This document shows, piece by piece, positions 9,787 to 18,960 of a stretch of DNA of 64,000 nucleotides. The number at the start of each line of letters is the position of its first letter. Position 1 is the stretch's first letter. Under the pieces are notes generated by a model. That model worked only from the letters and a program-made list of their open reading frames with translations. It had not been told where the DNA came from and did not search any database. Source of the DNA: Bradyrhizobium septentrionale (GTDB lineage: Bacteria > Pseudomonadota > Alphaproteobacteria > Rhizobiales > Xanthobacteraceae); contig NZ_CP088285.1 in NCBI RefSeq assembly GCF_011516645.4, forward strand, positions 744,001 to 808,000. Reading direction: 5' to 3'. Made by a program: the position numbers and the translations under genes.

Positions 9787-11439
9787 TCAGGCGGCCTGCT
9801 GATCGGCGGGCTTGTCGGCTTGGCGCAGGAGCTTCCATTCCCAGGGCAGCAATTCGTGCAGACGCGATGCGGGAAGATCGGCGATACGGGCGAGGACGTC
9901 GGCGAGCCAGGCTTTCGGATCGACGTCGTTGAGACGACAGGTCGTGATCATCGTCAGCATGATGGCGGCACGGTCGGCACCACGCTGGCTGCCGGCGAAG
10001 GTCCAGTTGCGCCTTCCCAAGGCGATGCCTCTCAATGCGCGCTCAGCACAATTGTTGGTCAAGCAGATCCTGCCATCGTCGAGGAAGCGGGCGAAGTCGT
10101 CCCAGCGCCTGAGCATGTAATTCATAGGCTTCAGGACCTCGGAGGAGCGAGAGAGGGTTTCGCGCTCACGCAGCAACCAGGCGTGCATGTCCCCGAGGAG
10201 CGGCTTGCTCTTTTCCTGGCGCACGGCGCGCCGCTCTTCGGCGCCGCAGCCGTTAATGGCGCGCTCGATCTCGAACAACACATCCAGGCGCCTGACCGCC
10301 TCCAGCGCGATCGGAGAGACCGGTTTACCTCTCTTGCCTTCCCGGGCATTCTTCTCGATGTCAGCCAGCTCGAAGAAGCCCCGCCGCGCATGGGCGAAGC
10401 AAAACGCCGGCGTAATCGGCAGCACCTTCTTCTGCGGGTCGAACAGCGGCTCGAAGCCGTTGTAGCAATCGGCTTGCAGGATGCCGGCGAAGGCGGCCAG
10501 ATGCTTCTGCGGATGCTCGCCTCGTCGGTCGCTCGAGGCGTAATAGACCGCCGCCGGCGGCGCAGGCCCGGCAAAGGGCCGGTCATCCCGCACATAAGTC
10601 CAGATCCGCCCGGTCGTGCACTTGCCCTTCGCCAGGATACGGATGGTGGTGTCATCGCCATGAAGGCGCTCAGCAGCGAGCACATGGCGTTCGATCAAGT
10701 GGAAGAGTGGCATGACGGCGAAGGTCCCGTGGCCGACCTGGTCGGCCAGCGTCGACAGCGGCAAATCGATCCTCTCGGCCTTAAAGCGCGCACTCTGGCG
10801 GTTGAGCGGGATATGCATGCCGAACTTGTCGAACAGGATCGTCGCCAGCAATTGTGGGCCGATGAAGCCGCGCGGCGTGGCATGGAACGGCGCAGGCGGC
10901 TGGCTGATCTTCTCGCAATCGCGGCAGGTGAACTTCTCGCGCACTGTCTCGATGACCTTGAAGCGACGCGGGATCTCCTCCAGCGTCTTGGTCACATCCT
11001 CGCCGACCTTCGCCAGCCGCGATCCGCCGCAGCAGGCGCAGCTCGTCGGAGCGTCAATGACGACGCGCTCGTGTTCGATGTCGTCCGGCCAAGGCTTGCG
11101 CACCGGCCGCTTGCGCGTGAAGGGGCGGACGTTCTGCGTCTTCGCCGCTGCGGCCTGCGCCGCAAGCTCATCCTCGCTCGCCGTGGCGACGAGGTCTTCG
11201 AGCTCCAGTTCCAACTGCTCGAGCAGCCGCGCCGTGCGCTCGGAGCGCTGCCCGTACAGTTCGCGTTTGAGCTTCTCGATCCGCAGCTCGAGATGCGCGA
11301 CCAGCGCCTCGTTGTTCGACAGCTCCGCCTGCGCGCTGGCAGCCATCGCCTCAGCTCGCAGCCGCGCCTCACGCTCGGCCTGCAGCGCCGCCAGGGCACT
11401 GACAAGGTCCGATGGAAGATCGTCCGGCTTTGATATCAC
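9787..11439 (-). CDS. tnpC: IS66 TnpC transposase, copy 1
   Basis: DDE transposase of 550 residues. An N-terminal coiled coil (about residues 15-65) is followed by a zinc-finger-like CACCGG...CRDC region, the catalytic core (HGDDTTIRIL, LQADCYNGFEPLF), and the C-terminal block TNNCAERALRGIALGRRNWTF. It is nearly identical to the copy at 24337-26010, which is seven residues longer in the N-terminal coil. It is the last gene of the IS66 operon. Confidence 0.93.
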   Translation of the reverse strand: MISKPDDLPSDLVSALAALQAEREARLRAEAMAASAQAELSNNEALVAHLELRIEKLKRELYGQRSERTARLLEQLELELEDLVATASEDELAAQAAAAKTQNVRPFTRKRPVRKPWPDDIEHERVVIDAPTSCACCGGSRLAKVGEDVTKTLEEIPRRFKVIETVREKFTCRDCEKISQPPAPFHATPRGFIGPQLLATILFDKFGMHIPLNRQSARFKAERIDLPLSTLADQVGHGTFAVMPLFHLIERHVLAAERLHGDDTTIRILAKGKCTTGRIWTYVRDDRPFAGPAPPAAVYYASSDRRGEHPQKHLAAFAGILQADCYNGFEPLFDPQKKVLPITPAFCFAHARRGFFELADIEKNAREGKRGKPVSPIALEAVRRLDVLFEIERAINGCGAEERRAVRQEKSKPLLGDMHAWLLRERETLSRSSEVLKPMNYMLRRWDDFARFLDDGRICLTNNCAERALRGIALGRRNWTFAGSQRGADRAAIMLTMITTCRLNDVDPKAWLADVLARIADLPASRLHELLPWEWKLLRQADKPADQQAA

Positions 11440-11486
11440 GAAGCCATTGAATCAGATCAAGCAGCAGATTCAAACCTGCAAAACGA

Positions 11487-11834
11487 CTAACCGACCCGCG
11501 TCGGACGCTGGGTTTCTTGAGGGTTGCGCCAATCGATCCCGGACAACAGATAGCTCAATTGCGCCGGAGAGATCGTTACCGATTCACCGGCAACCGATGG
11601 CCAGATGAACCTTCCTCTCTCGAGTCTTTTGGTAAACAAGCATGCTCCCTGGCCATCGTGCCAGATCATCTTCACAAGATCGCTGCGGCGACCGCGGAAG
11701 ACGAACAGATGACCGCTGAGCGGGTCTTTGCGCAACACCTCCTGCACTTGGAGTGCCAACGACGGAAAGCCTCTGCGCATATCCGTGTAGCCTGTCGCGA
11801 GCCACACTCGCGCGCCTGTCGGAACCGGGATCAT
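11487..11834 (-). CDS. tnpB: IS66 accessory protein TnpB, copy 1
   Basis: IS66 Orf2 protein of 115 residues, required for transposition in this family. [20 protein letters not shown] and [20 protein letters not shown] are the usual signatures. The first half differs clearly from the second IS66 copy, while the second half is identical, which implies a recombination point inside the gene. The start overlaps the end of tnpA by four bases. Confidence 0.9.
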   Translation of the reverse strand: MIPVPTGARVWLATGYTDMRRGFPSLALQVQEVLRKDPLSGHLFVFRGRRSDLVKMIWHDGQGACLFTKRLERGRFIWPSVAGESVTISPAQLSYLLSGIDWRNPQETQRPTRVG

Positions 11835-12232
11835 CGGCGCACCAGGGCATCGAGAACTCGCCGCAGCGCGTCTCCATCAACGTCACCGTCGACCCGGATG
11901 CGGTGTCCGCTACCGAGATCAATCTCGATGATGCCCTGGCTCCTCCGTCGACGCGCCGGCGCCGTCGTCAATGGCGCTTCGGCCACATCCCGCGGCGGCA
12001 CAGACGGCCCAATCTCGACCGGCACCAACGGCGCTACACTCGTTTCACCGTGCTTGCAAAGCTCTTTGCGCCACCTGAACAGCTGGCTCACATGAAGGCC
12101 GGCCATGCGAGCCACCTCGGAAACAGTGGCTCCGGGCTCGAACGATGCTGCAACTAGCCGTTCCTTCTCATCCTGTGACCACCGACGCCGCCGCTCGACC
12201 GATGTGATCACCTCTGCCCGCGAAATCGTCAT
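11831..12232 (-). CDS. tnpA: IS66 TnpA (helix-turn-helix), copy 1
   Basis: Small DNA-binding protein of 133 residues from MTISRAEV; an upstream start at 12283 would add 17 residues. The [18 protein letters not shown] motif and the following helix-turn-helix ([22 protein letters not shown]) are typical of IS66 TnpA. It differs strongly from the TnpA of the second IS66 copy even though tnpC is almost the same. Confidence 0.85.
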   Translation of the reverse strand: MTISRAEVITSVERRRRWSQDEKERLVAASFEPGATVSEVARMAGLHVSQLFRWRKELCKHGETSVAPLVPVEIGPSVPPRDVAEAPLTTAPARRRRSQGIIEIDLGSGHRIRVDGDVDGDALRRVLDALVRR

Positions 12233-12421
12233 AGCGCTTCTCCTAGGATTACCCCTAGGACCTGCAGCGCTCGCGTCCGTCAAACAAGGCGGCCCTCAAT
12301 GGAGGGATACCCTGGAACGACCGTCGCTGGGGTTCCTGCCCGCCAGAAACCTCGTTCCACCACGTCGTTCTCGGGCTTTTGAGCAGGTCCCCATCCGGAG
12401 CTATCATGACCGCCTTCTGGC

Positions 12422-12670
12422 ATCGACCATCCTCTTTTGCTCGACCGTTGTGCAGCGCTTGGCTTCGCACCACGCCCCCTCGGCAGGCATCCATGGGGGA
12501 CGTGCATGCAGCTCGTTCAGTTCGATGGTTGCTCTATCGAACTTATGAGCCTTTATGACGAGACCTTGATCGATCAACATGCGGTCGATGGATTCAGCTT
12601 CGGCCGCTACATCCGTGATCAGTTACACGAACGGGAAGGAAAGGCAGATCAGTGCTCAATTGATCTGTGA
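12422..12670 (+). pseudogene. Fragment of a glyoxalase-like (VOC superfamily) protein
   Basis: One open frame reads ALGFAPRPLGRHPWGTC, then LVQFDGCSIELM and GFSFGRYIRDQLHEREG, a pattern I recognise from glyoxalase-like domain proteins (PF13468 type). The expected N-terminal beta strand is degenerate and the C-terminal half is missing; the stop is at 12668-12670. It lies 40 bases after the reconstructed end of the serine-acetyltransferase-like gene on the same strand and may be a remnant of the same operon. No function can be assigned to the fragment. Confidence 0.5.
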
Positions 12671-13797
12671 TGCAAAGTGGCTCGGATCGGTTCGTCGAGA
12701 TATCGCTTAACAAGAAAGCTAAAAGCGATTGCCACTAGAGTCATGGTTGGTACCGCTAGCGCTGCATGATTCTGCGCAACCCAACCTGCCGAAGTTCCGC
12801 CGAACAATAGCATGAGTAGAACGTAGTGGGTCATATAAAGCGGATATGAAAGATCTCCGATAAACTCGCTAAAACGGTTGATCGACGGACTCCCGATTGC
12901 ATTAGCGCCCAGCCAAACAAGGAGCGGATATACGATTGTGACGATCAGGAAATCGTAGGGCTTCCAAAGGAAGGGCCAAAAGAAGGTCGCAAGCAGGATA
13001 AGTGGAAGGTAATATGCTGCCCGTGGCAACAGCGGTTGCCTGCCAATACGGTAAGCAACAACGCCCGCGATAAATGAAAAACCTACCCGTACAAAGCCAA
13101 TCCAGAAGGTTCTGCGGTCGTAACCGCCGTTTAGGCTTCCGAAATCGTAGCACGTGTATGCCGTTGCAACCGCGGCGAAGGCGAGCATCGCTAGCAACCA
13201 TCGAAGCGATAGTTGGCGCAGAAAAAGAGCAAACGTTAGGCTCGCCACATACTCGCAAAGCAATGACCAGGCGGGAGCGACTAAAGGAAAAATAGGAAAG
13301 CTGGGATCGCTGAGAAATAGGTGCGGCAATAGAAGTGCGCTGGAGGTGAGGAGAATAAAAAACTCCGTGACACTAAAATTGAATAATGCGGCAGCCACAG
13401 GCGCATAGAATCGTCCGAGTACAGCCACAACGAAGCCCAACAAGGAGCCAATTACGACCAGCGGATGCAGTCGTATCAGACGCCGTTTAATAAGCTCTGT
13501 GGGTGACAATTCTACGCGAGAAGGGTCGTAGGCAAATGCCATTACATACCCTGACAAGCAAAAGAAAAAATCTACAGCGAGATAACCGCGAGGAATCCAG
13601 TTCTGAGGACCGAACTGAAAGGGTTCATAAAAGTGTAAAAAGGCGACGCAGATGGCAGCAATTCCCCGCATGCCGTCAAGAATGCTCAGTCGCGCGACCT
13701 CTTTTGGCAGCCAGCGACCCGGGGTCTTCGGGAAAGGCGTTGGGGGGCGCGGTAAATTCGGGAGGTCGTAGCTGGATTTGAGCATCGCGTTCGACAT
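12649..13797 (-). CDS. Acyltransferase 3 family membrane protein (OafA/NodX type)
   Basis: Polytopic inner-membrane protein of 382 residues that would transfer an acyl group, usually acetyl, to an extracytoplasmic sugar or lipid. The family signature DGMRGIAAICVAFLHF lies near residue 41, followed by FFFCLSGYVMAF and about ten further hydrophobic segments. SYPLYMTHYVLL and a cytoplasmic RYLDEPIR end are also typical. NodX, which acetylates Nod factor, belongs to this family, and nodPQ lies 15 kb away, but exopolysaccharide or O-antigen acetylation is equally possible. No clear ribosome binding site precedes the start. The frame is intact, which is rare in this part of the window. Confidence 0.85.
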   Translation of the reverse strand: MSNAMLKSSYDLPNLPRPPTPFPKTPGRWLPKEVARLSILDGMRGIAAICVAFLHFYEPFQFGPQNWIPRGYLAVDFFFCLSGYVMAFAYDPSRVELSPTELIKRRLIRLHPLVVIGSLLGFVVAVLGRFYAPVAAALFNFSVTEFFILLTSSALLLPHLFLSDPSFPIFPLVAPAWSLLCEYVASLTFALFLRQLSLRWLLAMLAFAAVATAYTCYDFGSLNGGYDRRTFWIGFVRVGFSFIAGVVAYRIGRQPLLPRAAYYLPLILLATFFWPFLWKPYDFLIVTIVYPLLVWLGANAIGSPSINRFSEFIGDLSYPLYMTHYVLLMLLFGGTSAGWVAQNHAALAVPTMTLVAIAFSFLVKRYLDEPIRATLHHRSIEH

Positions 13798-13840
13798 CTA
13801 AGATTCTGCGATTCTATTAACGCATCTGTCGCATTTTCTT

Positions 13841-13880
13841 TGCATATACTTGCATATACTTGCATATACTTGCATATACC
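13841..13880. repeat. Decamer tandem repeat, four copies of TGCATATACT
   Basis: Positions 13841-13880 hold four head-to-tail copies of a 10-bp unit, with only the last base of the final copy changed. The period equals about one helical turn. It lies 45 bases upstream of the acyltransferase gene, so repeat number could affect its promoter or a protein-binding array. That effect is inferred. Confidence 0.9.
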
Positions 13881-13916
13881 GTGTGCCGCTACACGGTCTG
13901 AGCACCGTCAACTGCT

Positions 13917-14111
13917 TTAGGTGTTTAGTCCCGGCATTTGCTGGAGCGGATTGAGGGTGAATCGTTCGGGCTCTTTTGTCCAGCATTTGCAGATGTATTC
14001 GTAAGGTGTGGCCTGCAGGGGCTTCAGCAGCCGAGCGTAGTTATCGCCATTGATGAGGTCGGCAAGGTGAGCTTCGAGCTGACTCGGAAGGCGGGCGAAC
14101 AGCTCGGCCAA
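13917..14111 (-). pseudogene. C-terminal fragment of an IS481-type transposase
   Basis: The 64-residue frame ends YICKCWTKEPERFTLNPLQQMPGLNT, the typical tail of IS481-like integrase-core transposases (TPYEFICK...NPIHQMPGLNT). The catalytic core is absent, so it is a remnant. Confidence 0.7.
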
Positions 14112-14201
14112 CTGGACGAGCCCCGAGAGCGGTGGGAAAGCTCTTCGCGCGCTCGGCCTCCCTAAGCATGGGTTGTTTCTCCGAAAGATGGCGCCGAAGC
14201 G

Positions 14202-14519
14202 CTAGTCTGGGGATCGATGCCTCCTGATCTCCCTGATGAGCAGCAATCGTCTCGCTTGCGTGGCATTAAGCAGGCCCTCGAACAAGACGAAGATGTCGCG
14301 CGCCTGGACGTAGACGTCGGTGTTGATGGAGTGCTGATCGAAACCGTACGACGCCAGACGAGCCTTGATTTCGGTCGTGGCAACAGGAATGAGTCGCCAA
14401 CTCAACGCGTTTTGACGTGTGTAGTACTCGGCCTCGTCTTCGGCCTCAGGCGCGATCCCGGTCATGTCGATGCTGCGCAAGGCGGCCTCAATCGCCTTTT
14501 GCCGGTAGATCGCAAGCAC
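14202..14519 (-). CDS. Unrecognised protein, N-terminally truncated by IS66
   Basis: Open frame of about 105 residues from a GTG at 14519; it may originally have begun further upstream, because the IS66 left end lies at 14533. The sequence (TGIAPEAEDEAEYYTRQNALSWRLIPVATTEI...) is rich in charged helices, has no signal peptide or membrane segment, and matches no family I know. It may be a remnant. Confidence 0.35.
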   Translation of the reverse strand: MLAIYRQKAIEAALRSIDMTGIAPEAEDEAEYYTRQNALSWRLIPVATTEIKARLASYGFDQHSINTDVYVQARDIFVLFEGLLNATQARRLLLIREIRRHRSPD

Positions 14520-14612
14520 CCGATGGCGCAGCGTAAGCGCTGTTCAGCGGCCACCTACCGGTTGACGGGGCGATCTGCGAGTCTGCGGTTTGTTTGAACC
14601 GTTAGGCTTAGA

Positions 14613-15050
14613 ATGGACACAGTGCATAGTGCTATCACGGAGCCGGTGCGACGGCTTGAGGTCTTCACTGGAGCCGGCCGTCGGCGGAAGTGGAGCGACG
14701 AGGACAAGGCGCGGATTGTTGCGGAGATCGTGGCGAGCGGCGACTCGGTCTGTTCGGTAGCGCGACGGCATGGATTGTCGCCGCAGCAGTTGTTTGGCTG
14801 GCGCCGTCAGTTGCGAGAAGCTGCGGGCGGTCATTCCGAAGTGGAAGAAGTACAGTTTGTGCCGGCGGTGGTGGATGCCGTAGTGCCGGCGCCCGCTCTT
14901 GGCCGTGAGCGCAAAGCGGTGCGCTGCAAGGCCAAGACGGATTCCGGGATCATCGAGATCGAAGTCGACGGAATCACGATCCGGGCCGGTCGTGGTGCGG
15001 ACCCGACGATGATTGCGTCGATCGTCCAGACACTGAAGGCGAGCCGGTGA
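14613..15050 (+). CDS. tnpA: IS66 TnpA, third element
   Basis: TnpA-type protein of 145 residues with the RRRKWSDEDKARIVAEI block and a helix-turn-helix (VCSVARRHGLSPQQLFGWRRQL). The C-terminal tail is the usual IEVDGITIRAGRGADP stretch. It overlaps tnpB by four bases. Confidence 0.88.
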   Translation: MDTVHSAITEPVRRLEVFTGAGRRRKWSDEDKARIVAEIVASGDSVCSVARRHGLSPQQLFGWRRQLREAAGGHSEVEEVQFVPAVVDAVVPAPALGRERKAVRCKAKTDSGIIEIEVDGITIRAGRGADPTMIASIVQTLKASR

Positions 15051-15403
15051 TTGGTCCGTCGGGTGTGGTCCGGGTGATGGTGGCGACCAAACCGGTAGAC
15101 TTCCGCAAGGGGATGGAAGGGCTTGCGACCCTGGTGCGCGAGAGCATGCGGGCAGACCCATTCTCGGGAGCTGTCTATGTGTTCCGGGCCAAGCGGGCGG
15201 ATCGGATCAAGCTGGTGTTCTGGGACGGAACGGGTCTGTGTCTGTTCACCAAGAGGCTGGAGGATGGGATCTTCCGCTGGCCGAAGGTCGAGGACGGCGT
15301 GATGCGTCTGTCGGCGGCGCAATTGTCGGCGCTGCTGGAGGGGCTCGACTGGCGGCTTGTGCATGAGGCACGGGCGACGCCGGCGCCAACACAAGCGGGA
15401 TAG
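15047..15403 (+). CDS. tnpB: IS66 TnpB, third element
   Basis: TnpB of 118 residues starting at a GTG that overlaps the tnpA stop. VMVATKPVDFRKGMEGLATL and [16 protein letters not shown] are the family signatures. It is intact, but the element lacks a working tnpC. Confidence 0.88.
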   Translation: MIGPSGVVRVMVATKPVDFRKGMEGLATLVRESMRADPFSGAVYVFRAKRADRIKLVFWDGTGLCLFTKRLEDGIFRWPKVEDGVMRLSAAQLSALLEGLDWRLVHEARATPAPTQAG

Positions 15404-15483
15404 TTGTTGGCGGTGCTGCGGCGAAGTGAATCAGGAGCGTCGGACGCGTCGCCAGATGGCGGCGAATATGCTCTGAATTGGGT

Positions 15484-16680
15484 GTGAGTGACGCCCTGCC
15501 TGACGATCCCGAGACGCTGAAAGCGATGCTGCTTGCCGAGCGGTGCGAGAGCGAACGACTGCGTCAGATCATCAAGGAATTGCAGCGACATCGGTTTGGC
15601 CGACGGGCAGAGACGCTGCCTGAAGATCAGATGCTGCTGGGCCTGGAAGACGTCGAGCAGGTCGCAGCGTACGGCGAGACGGCGCAGGACGTCAGCGCAC
15701 CTGAAGGCCGTGAGGTGCAAGCCGGTAGGCGCCGCGTCAACCGTGGCGCCTTTGCCGGCGCACCTGCCGCGGATCGAAGTCGTCGTCGACATCGAGGGCA
15801 AGACCTGTCCCTGCTGCCAGGGCGAGTTACACCGGATCGGCGAGGATAGAAGCGAGCGGCTGGACCTGGTCCCGGCGCAGTTCCGGATCCTCGTGACCCG
15901 GCGTCCCAAATACGCCTGCCGCGCTTGCGAGGACGGCGTCATGCAGGCGCCGGCCCCGGCTCGACTGATTGAGGGTGGGTTGCCGACCGAAGCAACCATC
16001 GCCCAGGTTCTGGTGTCCAAATATGCCGATCACCTGCCGCTCTATCGGCAGGCGCAGATTTACGCCCGCCAGGGCATTGAGCTCGATCGTTCGACGCTGG
16101 CGGACTGGGTCGGACAAGCCGCCTTCCACCTGCGTCCGTTGCATGACCGTCTCCTCGGCAAGCTCAGGCGACGGCCAAAGCTGTTCGCCGACGAGACAAC
16201 GATGCCGGTGCTCGATCCTGGCCGTGGGCGCACCAAGACCGGCCAGCTCTGGGCCTATGCGGCGGACGACCAGCCATGGGGCGGCGCCGATCCGCCGGGC
16301 GTCGCCTATGTCTATGCTCCCGATCGCAAGGCCGACCGACCAATCGCCCATCTGGCAGGCTTCAAGGGGATCCTGCAGGTCGATGGCTATGCTGGCTATG
16401 GCAAGCTGGCCGAGCGTGGCGACGTTCAGCTTGCATTCTGCTGGTCCCACATGCGGCGTAACTTCTACGAACTCGCCGCCCCCGGTCCCGCGCCCATTGC
16501 GGGCGAGGCGCTCAAGCATATCGCCGAGTTCTATGCCATCGAGAAGGACATCCGTGGCCGTAGCGCCGAGGAGCGCTGTCTCGTTCGGCAACAGAAAAGC
16601 CGACCGCTGGCGGAAGCCTTCGAGCAGTGGCTCCGCGCAAAGCTCCCGTTGATTAGCCACGACACGAAGCACGCCGGGTG
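15484..16680 (+). pseudogene. tnpC: Frameshifted and truncated IS66 TnpC
   Basis: The N-terminal coil (SDALPDDPETLKAMLLAERC...) reads in one frame to about 15700. The rest (LPRIEVVVDIEGKTCPCCQG..., FADETTMPVLDPGRG, LQVDGYAGYGKLAERG) continues in another frame. Similarity ends after KLPLISHDTKHAG, so the C-terminal TVERSIRP block is missing. The protein cannot be active. Confidence 0.85.
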
Positions 16681-16829
16681 GAGAATTGTGGACACACGAT
16701 GGGACGTTGGCAAAGTTGGCTGGGATTGAAAAAGAGACGCCGAGAGTAGCGTGACACCATGGTCTGGCCTTATTTGAGGCGGAAGTCGCCGGCACAAAAG
16801 TGCAGGTGCTATATTGGGGAGGGCGGAAT

Positions 16830-17060
16830 ATGTCGAATGAGCGGAAAAGCATTGTCTGCGCAGGACAGATCTTGGTTGATGGCAGTCCAATGCGCTGCAA
16901 GGTCCGCCACCTCACGGCATCCTCCGCAATCGTTCAGACGCCTGACGCGCGTTTCATGCCCGCAGCTTTTGGGCTGCGCGTTCCAAGCGCGGACGTCGAT
17001 ACGATATGCCAGGTAGTTTGGCGTGATGCGCGCCGACTTGGCGTGACATTTTTGAACTAG
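16830..17060 (+). CDS. Short PilZ-domain-like protein
   Basis: Protein of 76 residues (MSNERKSIVCAGQILVDGSPMRCKVRHLT...VVWRDARRLGVTFLN). Small PilZ-like proteins of this layout are abundant in Bradyrhizobium and may bind cyclic di-GMP. The canonical RxxxR and DxSxxG motifs are only weakly represented (RCKVRHLTASSA), so nucleotide binding is uncertain. GGAGGG at about 16817 gives a good ribosome binding site for the ATG at 16830. Confidence 0.65.
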   Translation: MSNERKSIVCAGQILVDGSPMRCKVRHLTASSAIVQTPDARFMPAAFGLRVPSADVDTICQVVWRDARRLGVTFLN

Positions 17061-17289
17061 TCGACAACAGTTGCCCAGACGCATCACCGTCCTGAACTCG
17101 GACCCTATTGAGTTGTAGGTTTGCAGGACACCTCGACTTGATTTCGGCCGGTGCCGCCGCATGAGGCGCATCGCATCGCTCCTGAAGAGCAAGCGTCAAC
17201 CACGGAGTGAAAGACCTGAAGACAATTTGAGCTGGACGCGCGGAGCCTTCATCGACCACGCGTCGACGGTCACTCTTCTGCGTAACTGT

Positions 17290-17640
17290 GAGTACGACAG
17301 ATATCCGCGAGCAGCGCACCGCTACCGAGCCGATGCCAGTTATGATCTCTCGCTCGGGCAGATGGCCGTGGCGCACCAGCCGTTGGCGGCCATCATCGGT
17401 AACCTGCGGCGTGCCTGCCGAGCAAAGCCGCCACTTCGGCCTCCACGGCCTGCATCAGCAGCGCTCGCGCGCCGCTGCGAAAAACCTCGGTAAGCGGGTC
17501 CGCGAAGCTTCCTGGCTGGGAAAATTGAAAACCGTTAGAGTCGGTCACGGCGCCTTCGATCGAAACTGGAGGCTTCGAACACCACCACGATACGCCGCCT
17601 TACCTCTTCATGCTGTCACCAACTTTCGCCCATAGCCCAT
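17290..17640 (-). pseudogene. IS256-family remnant (5' end of element and transposase N-terminus)
   Basis: Read on the minus strand, the outer end near 17640 resembles the terminus of the complete IS256 copies (GCTATGGGCGAAAGTTGGTG versus GCTATCGCTGAAAGTTGGTG). A transposase start follows: LTEVFRSGARALLMQAVEAE, then RHGHLPEREIITGIG. The frame is broken and everything beyond about residue 90 is absent. Confidence 0.75.
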
Positions 17641-18377
17641 CCGGTCGATCCACTTGCGAAATGGATGACCTTATCGGATCATCGATTCAGCAATTGTCCA
17701 GAAACCTGTTCAGCCTCTTCAACGCCGCTGCTGTTCCAAGCTGCAACCTACTCGACCATGACGCGCTCCACATTCCGTAAACCGCGCAGCGCGCCCTCAT
17801 CATGCCGCTCTTCGCCCCGCCAGTAGCAGATTTGCAGCGTCTTGGACAACGGCCCGCCTCCCTTCTTCTCGCAGGCCCTCCAAGCTCCAAACAGCGCGCT
17901 TCCGCCTTGCGCGGTACACCCATAGAAGCTTCGACGCTCGGCGCGGCTTGGACTCTTGACAACCGCTTCTGCCGCGGCCCGGCGTGGCGAGCGCAAGCTC
18001 CGGCAAAGCCGGCCGAGCCAATCGGCCGCGAAACCGTTGGAGCACAGTATCTTGGCACACCCGGGGACGTTGATCTGCTTACAAGGATGCCGCGGCACTG
18101 GATCGATGAGGCGTTGAAGTCGCCGTGACGGCGTCACGACTGCCGCTTTCACATGTCGATTGGACCGCTTATCAACTGAGGTGTATTCCCCGTCGATGAC
18201 TCTGCGCGATCTCGATTGAACATGCTTTCTTGTGCTGCTCGAACGAAAGGCTCTCTACACCCGCCTCGATCAACCCCTGCTCACCCTAGCACCCACTTTT
18301 CGTGGAACGAGAGTCGTGATTCAAGCGAGATAATACCCGAAGCAAGAGAAGTCCGCTTTTCGAGGAAAGATCGCAAG
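17641..18377. other. Intergenic stretch without recognised genes
   Basis: Several overlapping open frames exist here because of high GC, but none resembles a protein family I know or has a convincing ribosome binding site. It lies between two transposase remnants and is probably decayed mobile DNA. Confidence 0.4.
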
Positions 18378-18960
18378 GTGCCTGAAACCTGTTGCCCCTC
18401 ACCGGTGACATTGCAGCGTGATTTGAAGCGAGCGCGGATACTTCTGTTGGCGGCGGCCGGACGCGGCCCCCGGTCGATCGCCAAGGAAGTCGGGGTCTAG
18501 CCGCGGATTGTCAGCCTTTGGCGGCATCGCTATGCCGAGCAACGTCTTGAAGGGCTGCAAGACAAGCCGCGGCCCGGCAAGCTGCGATCTATACGAAGAC
18601 GACCGACAAGCGGATTCTCAAGCTGCTGGATAAGGCGCCCCGCGCAAGGGTTTGCGCGCTGGACCACCCGCCCTCTGCTGGCCGAGGCGCTGGGCGATGT
18701 TGATGTCCAATATGTCTGGCGGTCCTGCACAACCACAAGATTGACCTCGCGGCTCGCAGTCCTGGTGGGAGAGCAATGACCCGAACGTTGCGGCCAAAGC
18801 TGCCGATGTCGTCGGCCTTTACGTCGCCCCGCCAGCGAAGGCGCTATGCGTGGACGAGAAGCGCTCGATCCACGCCTTGGAGCATCCGAAGTTGCTCAAC
18901 GGCCGCGCATTGCCCGGCCAGAGCCACGATTAGAAGCGGCATAGTTGCGCCTGAGCTCAG
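18378..18960 (+). pseudogene. IS630-family transposase remnant
   Basis: Pieces in different frames follow the order of IS630 transposases: LKRARILLLAAAGRGPRSIA, then SLWRHRYAEQRLEGLQDKPR, LLAEALGDVDVQYVWR, NDPNVAAKAADVVGLYVAPP and CVDEK. Stop codons and frameshifts separate them, and the C-terminal DDE region is missing. Confidence 0.72.

Larger units (their letters stand above)
9709..12310 (-). mobile_element. IS66-family element, copy 1
   Basis: Complete element of 2602 bp by my count. The ends begin GTACGCATACGACG (left) and GTATCCCTCCATTGAGGG (right, read inward) and converge into a shared GGCCGCC block. The 8-bp target duplication CCTGGAAC is exact at 9701-9708 and 12311-12318. It contains the standard tnpA-tnpB-tnpC set on the minus strand and disrupts the 3' part of the serine-acetyltransferase-like gene. 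Confidence 0.93.
7639..12382 (+). pseudogene. Serine acetyltransferase-like (CysE family), broken by IS1182, IS66 and a frameshift
   Basis: CysE-type enzymes acetylate L-serine with acetyl-CoA in cysteine synthesis. The central part (9141-9700) shows the helical region and left-handed beta-helix repeats: ATDIHPGAVFGRGVWLDHG, VVGETAEIEDDVSIWHGVTLG, and IGAGTIILGG. Removing IS1182 with one CTAG joins a short upstream part, possibly from GTG 7639, in frame to 9134. Beyond the IS66 at 9709-12310 the C-terminus continues as PGTTVAGVPARQK to TGA 12380, but in another frame. A base is also missing in the run near 9690-9695, before VAPGTTVAGVPAR. It follows the SHMT-like gene and may have shared its pathway, possibly acylating a serine-like amino acid rather than serving housekeeping cysteine synthesis. 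Confidence 0.78.
14533..16680 (+). mobile_element. Third IS66-family element, right end lost
   Basis: The left end is a canonical IS66 terminus, GTAAGCGCTGTTCAGCGGCC, at 14533. tnpA, tnpB and a frameshifted tnpC follow on the plus strand. tnpC stops matching IS66 near 16680, about two thirds of the way through, so the right end and target duplication cannot be found. Confidence 0.82.

Noticed and set aside
9820..11433. Long 537-residue plus-strand frame opposite IS66 tnpC
   Set aside because: Shadow of tnpC in a high-GC region; the minus-strand protein carries all the family motifs.
13841..13880. CRISPR-like array
   Set aside because: The units are 10 bp, directly adjacent and without spacers, so this is a simple tandem repeat.
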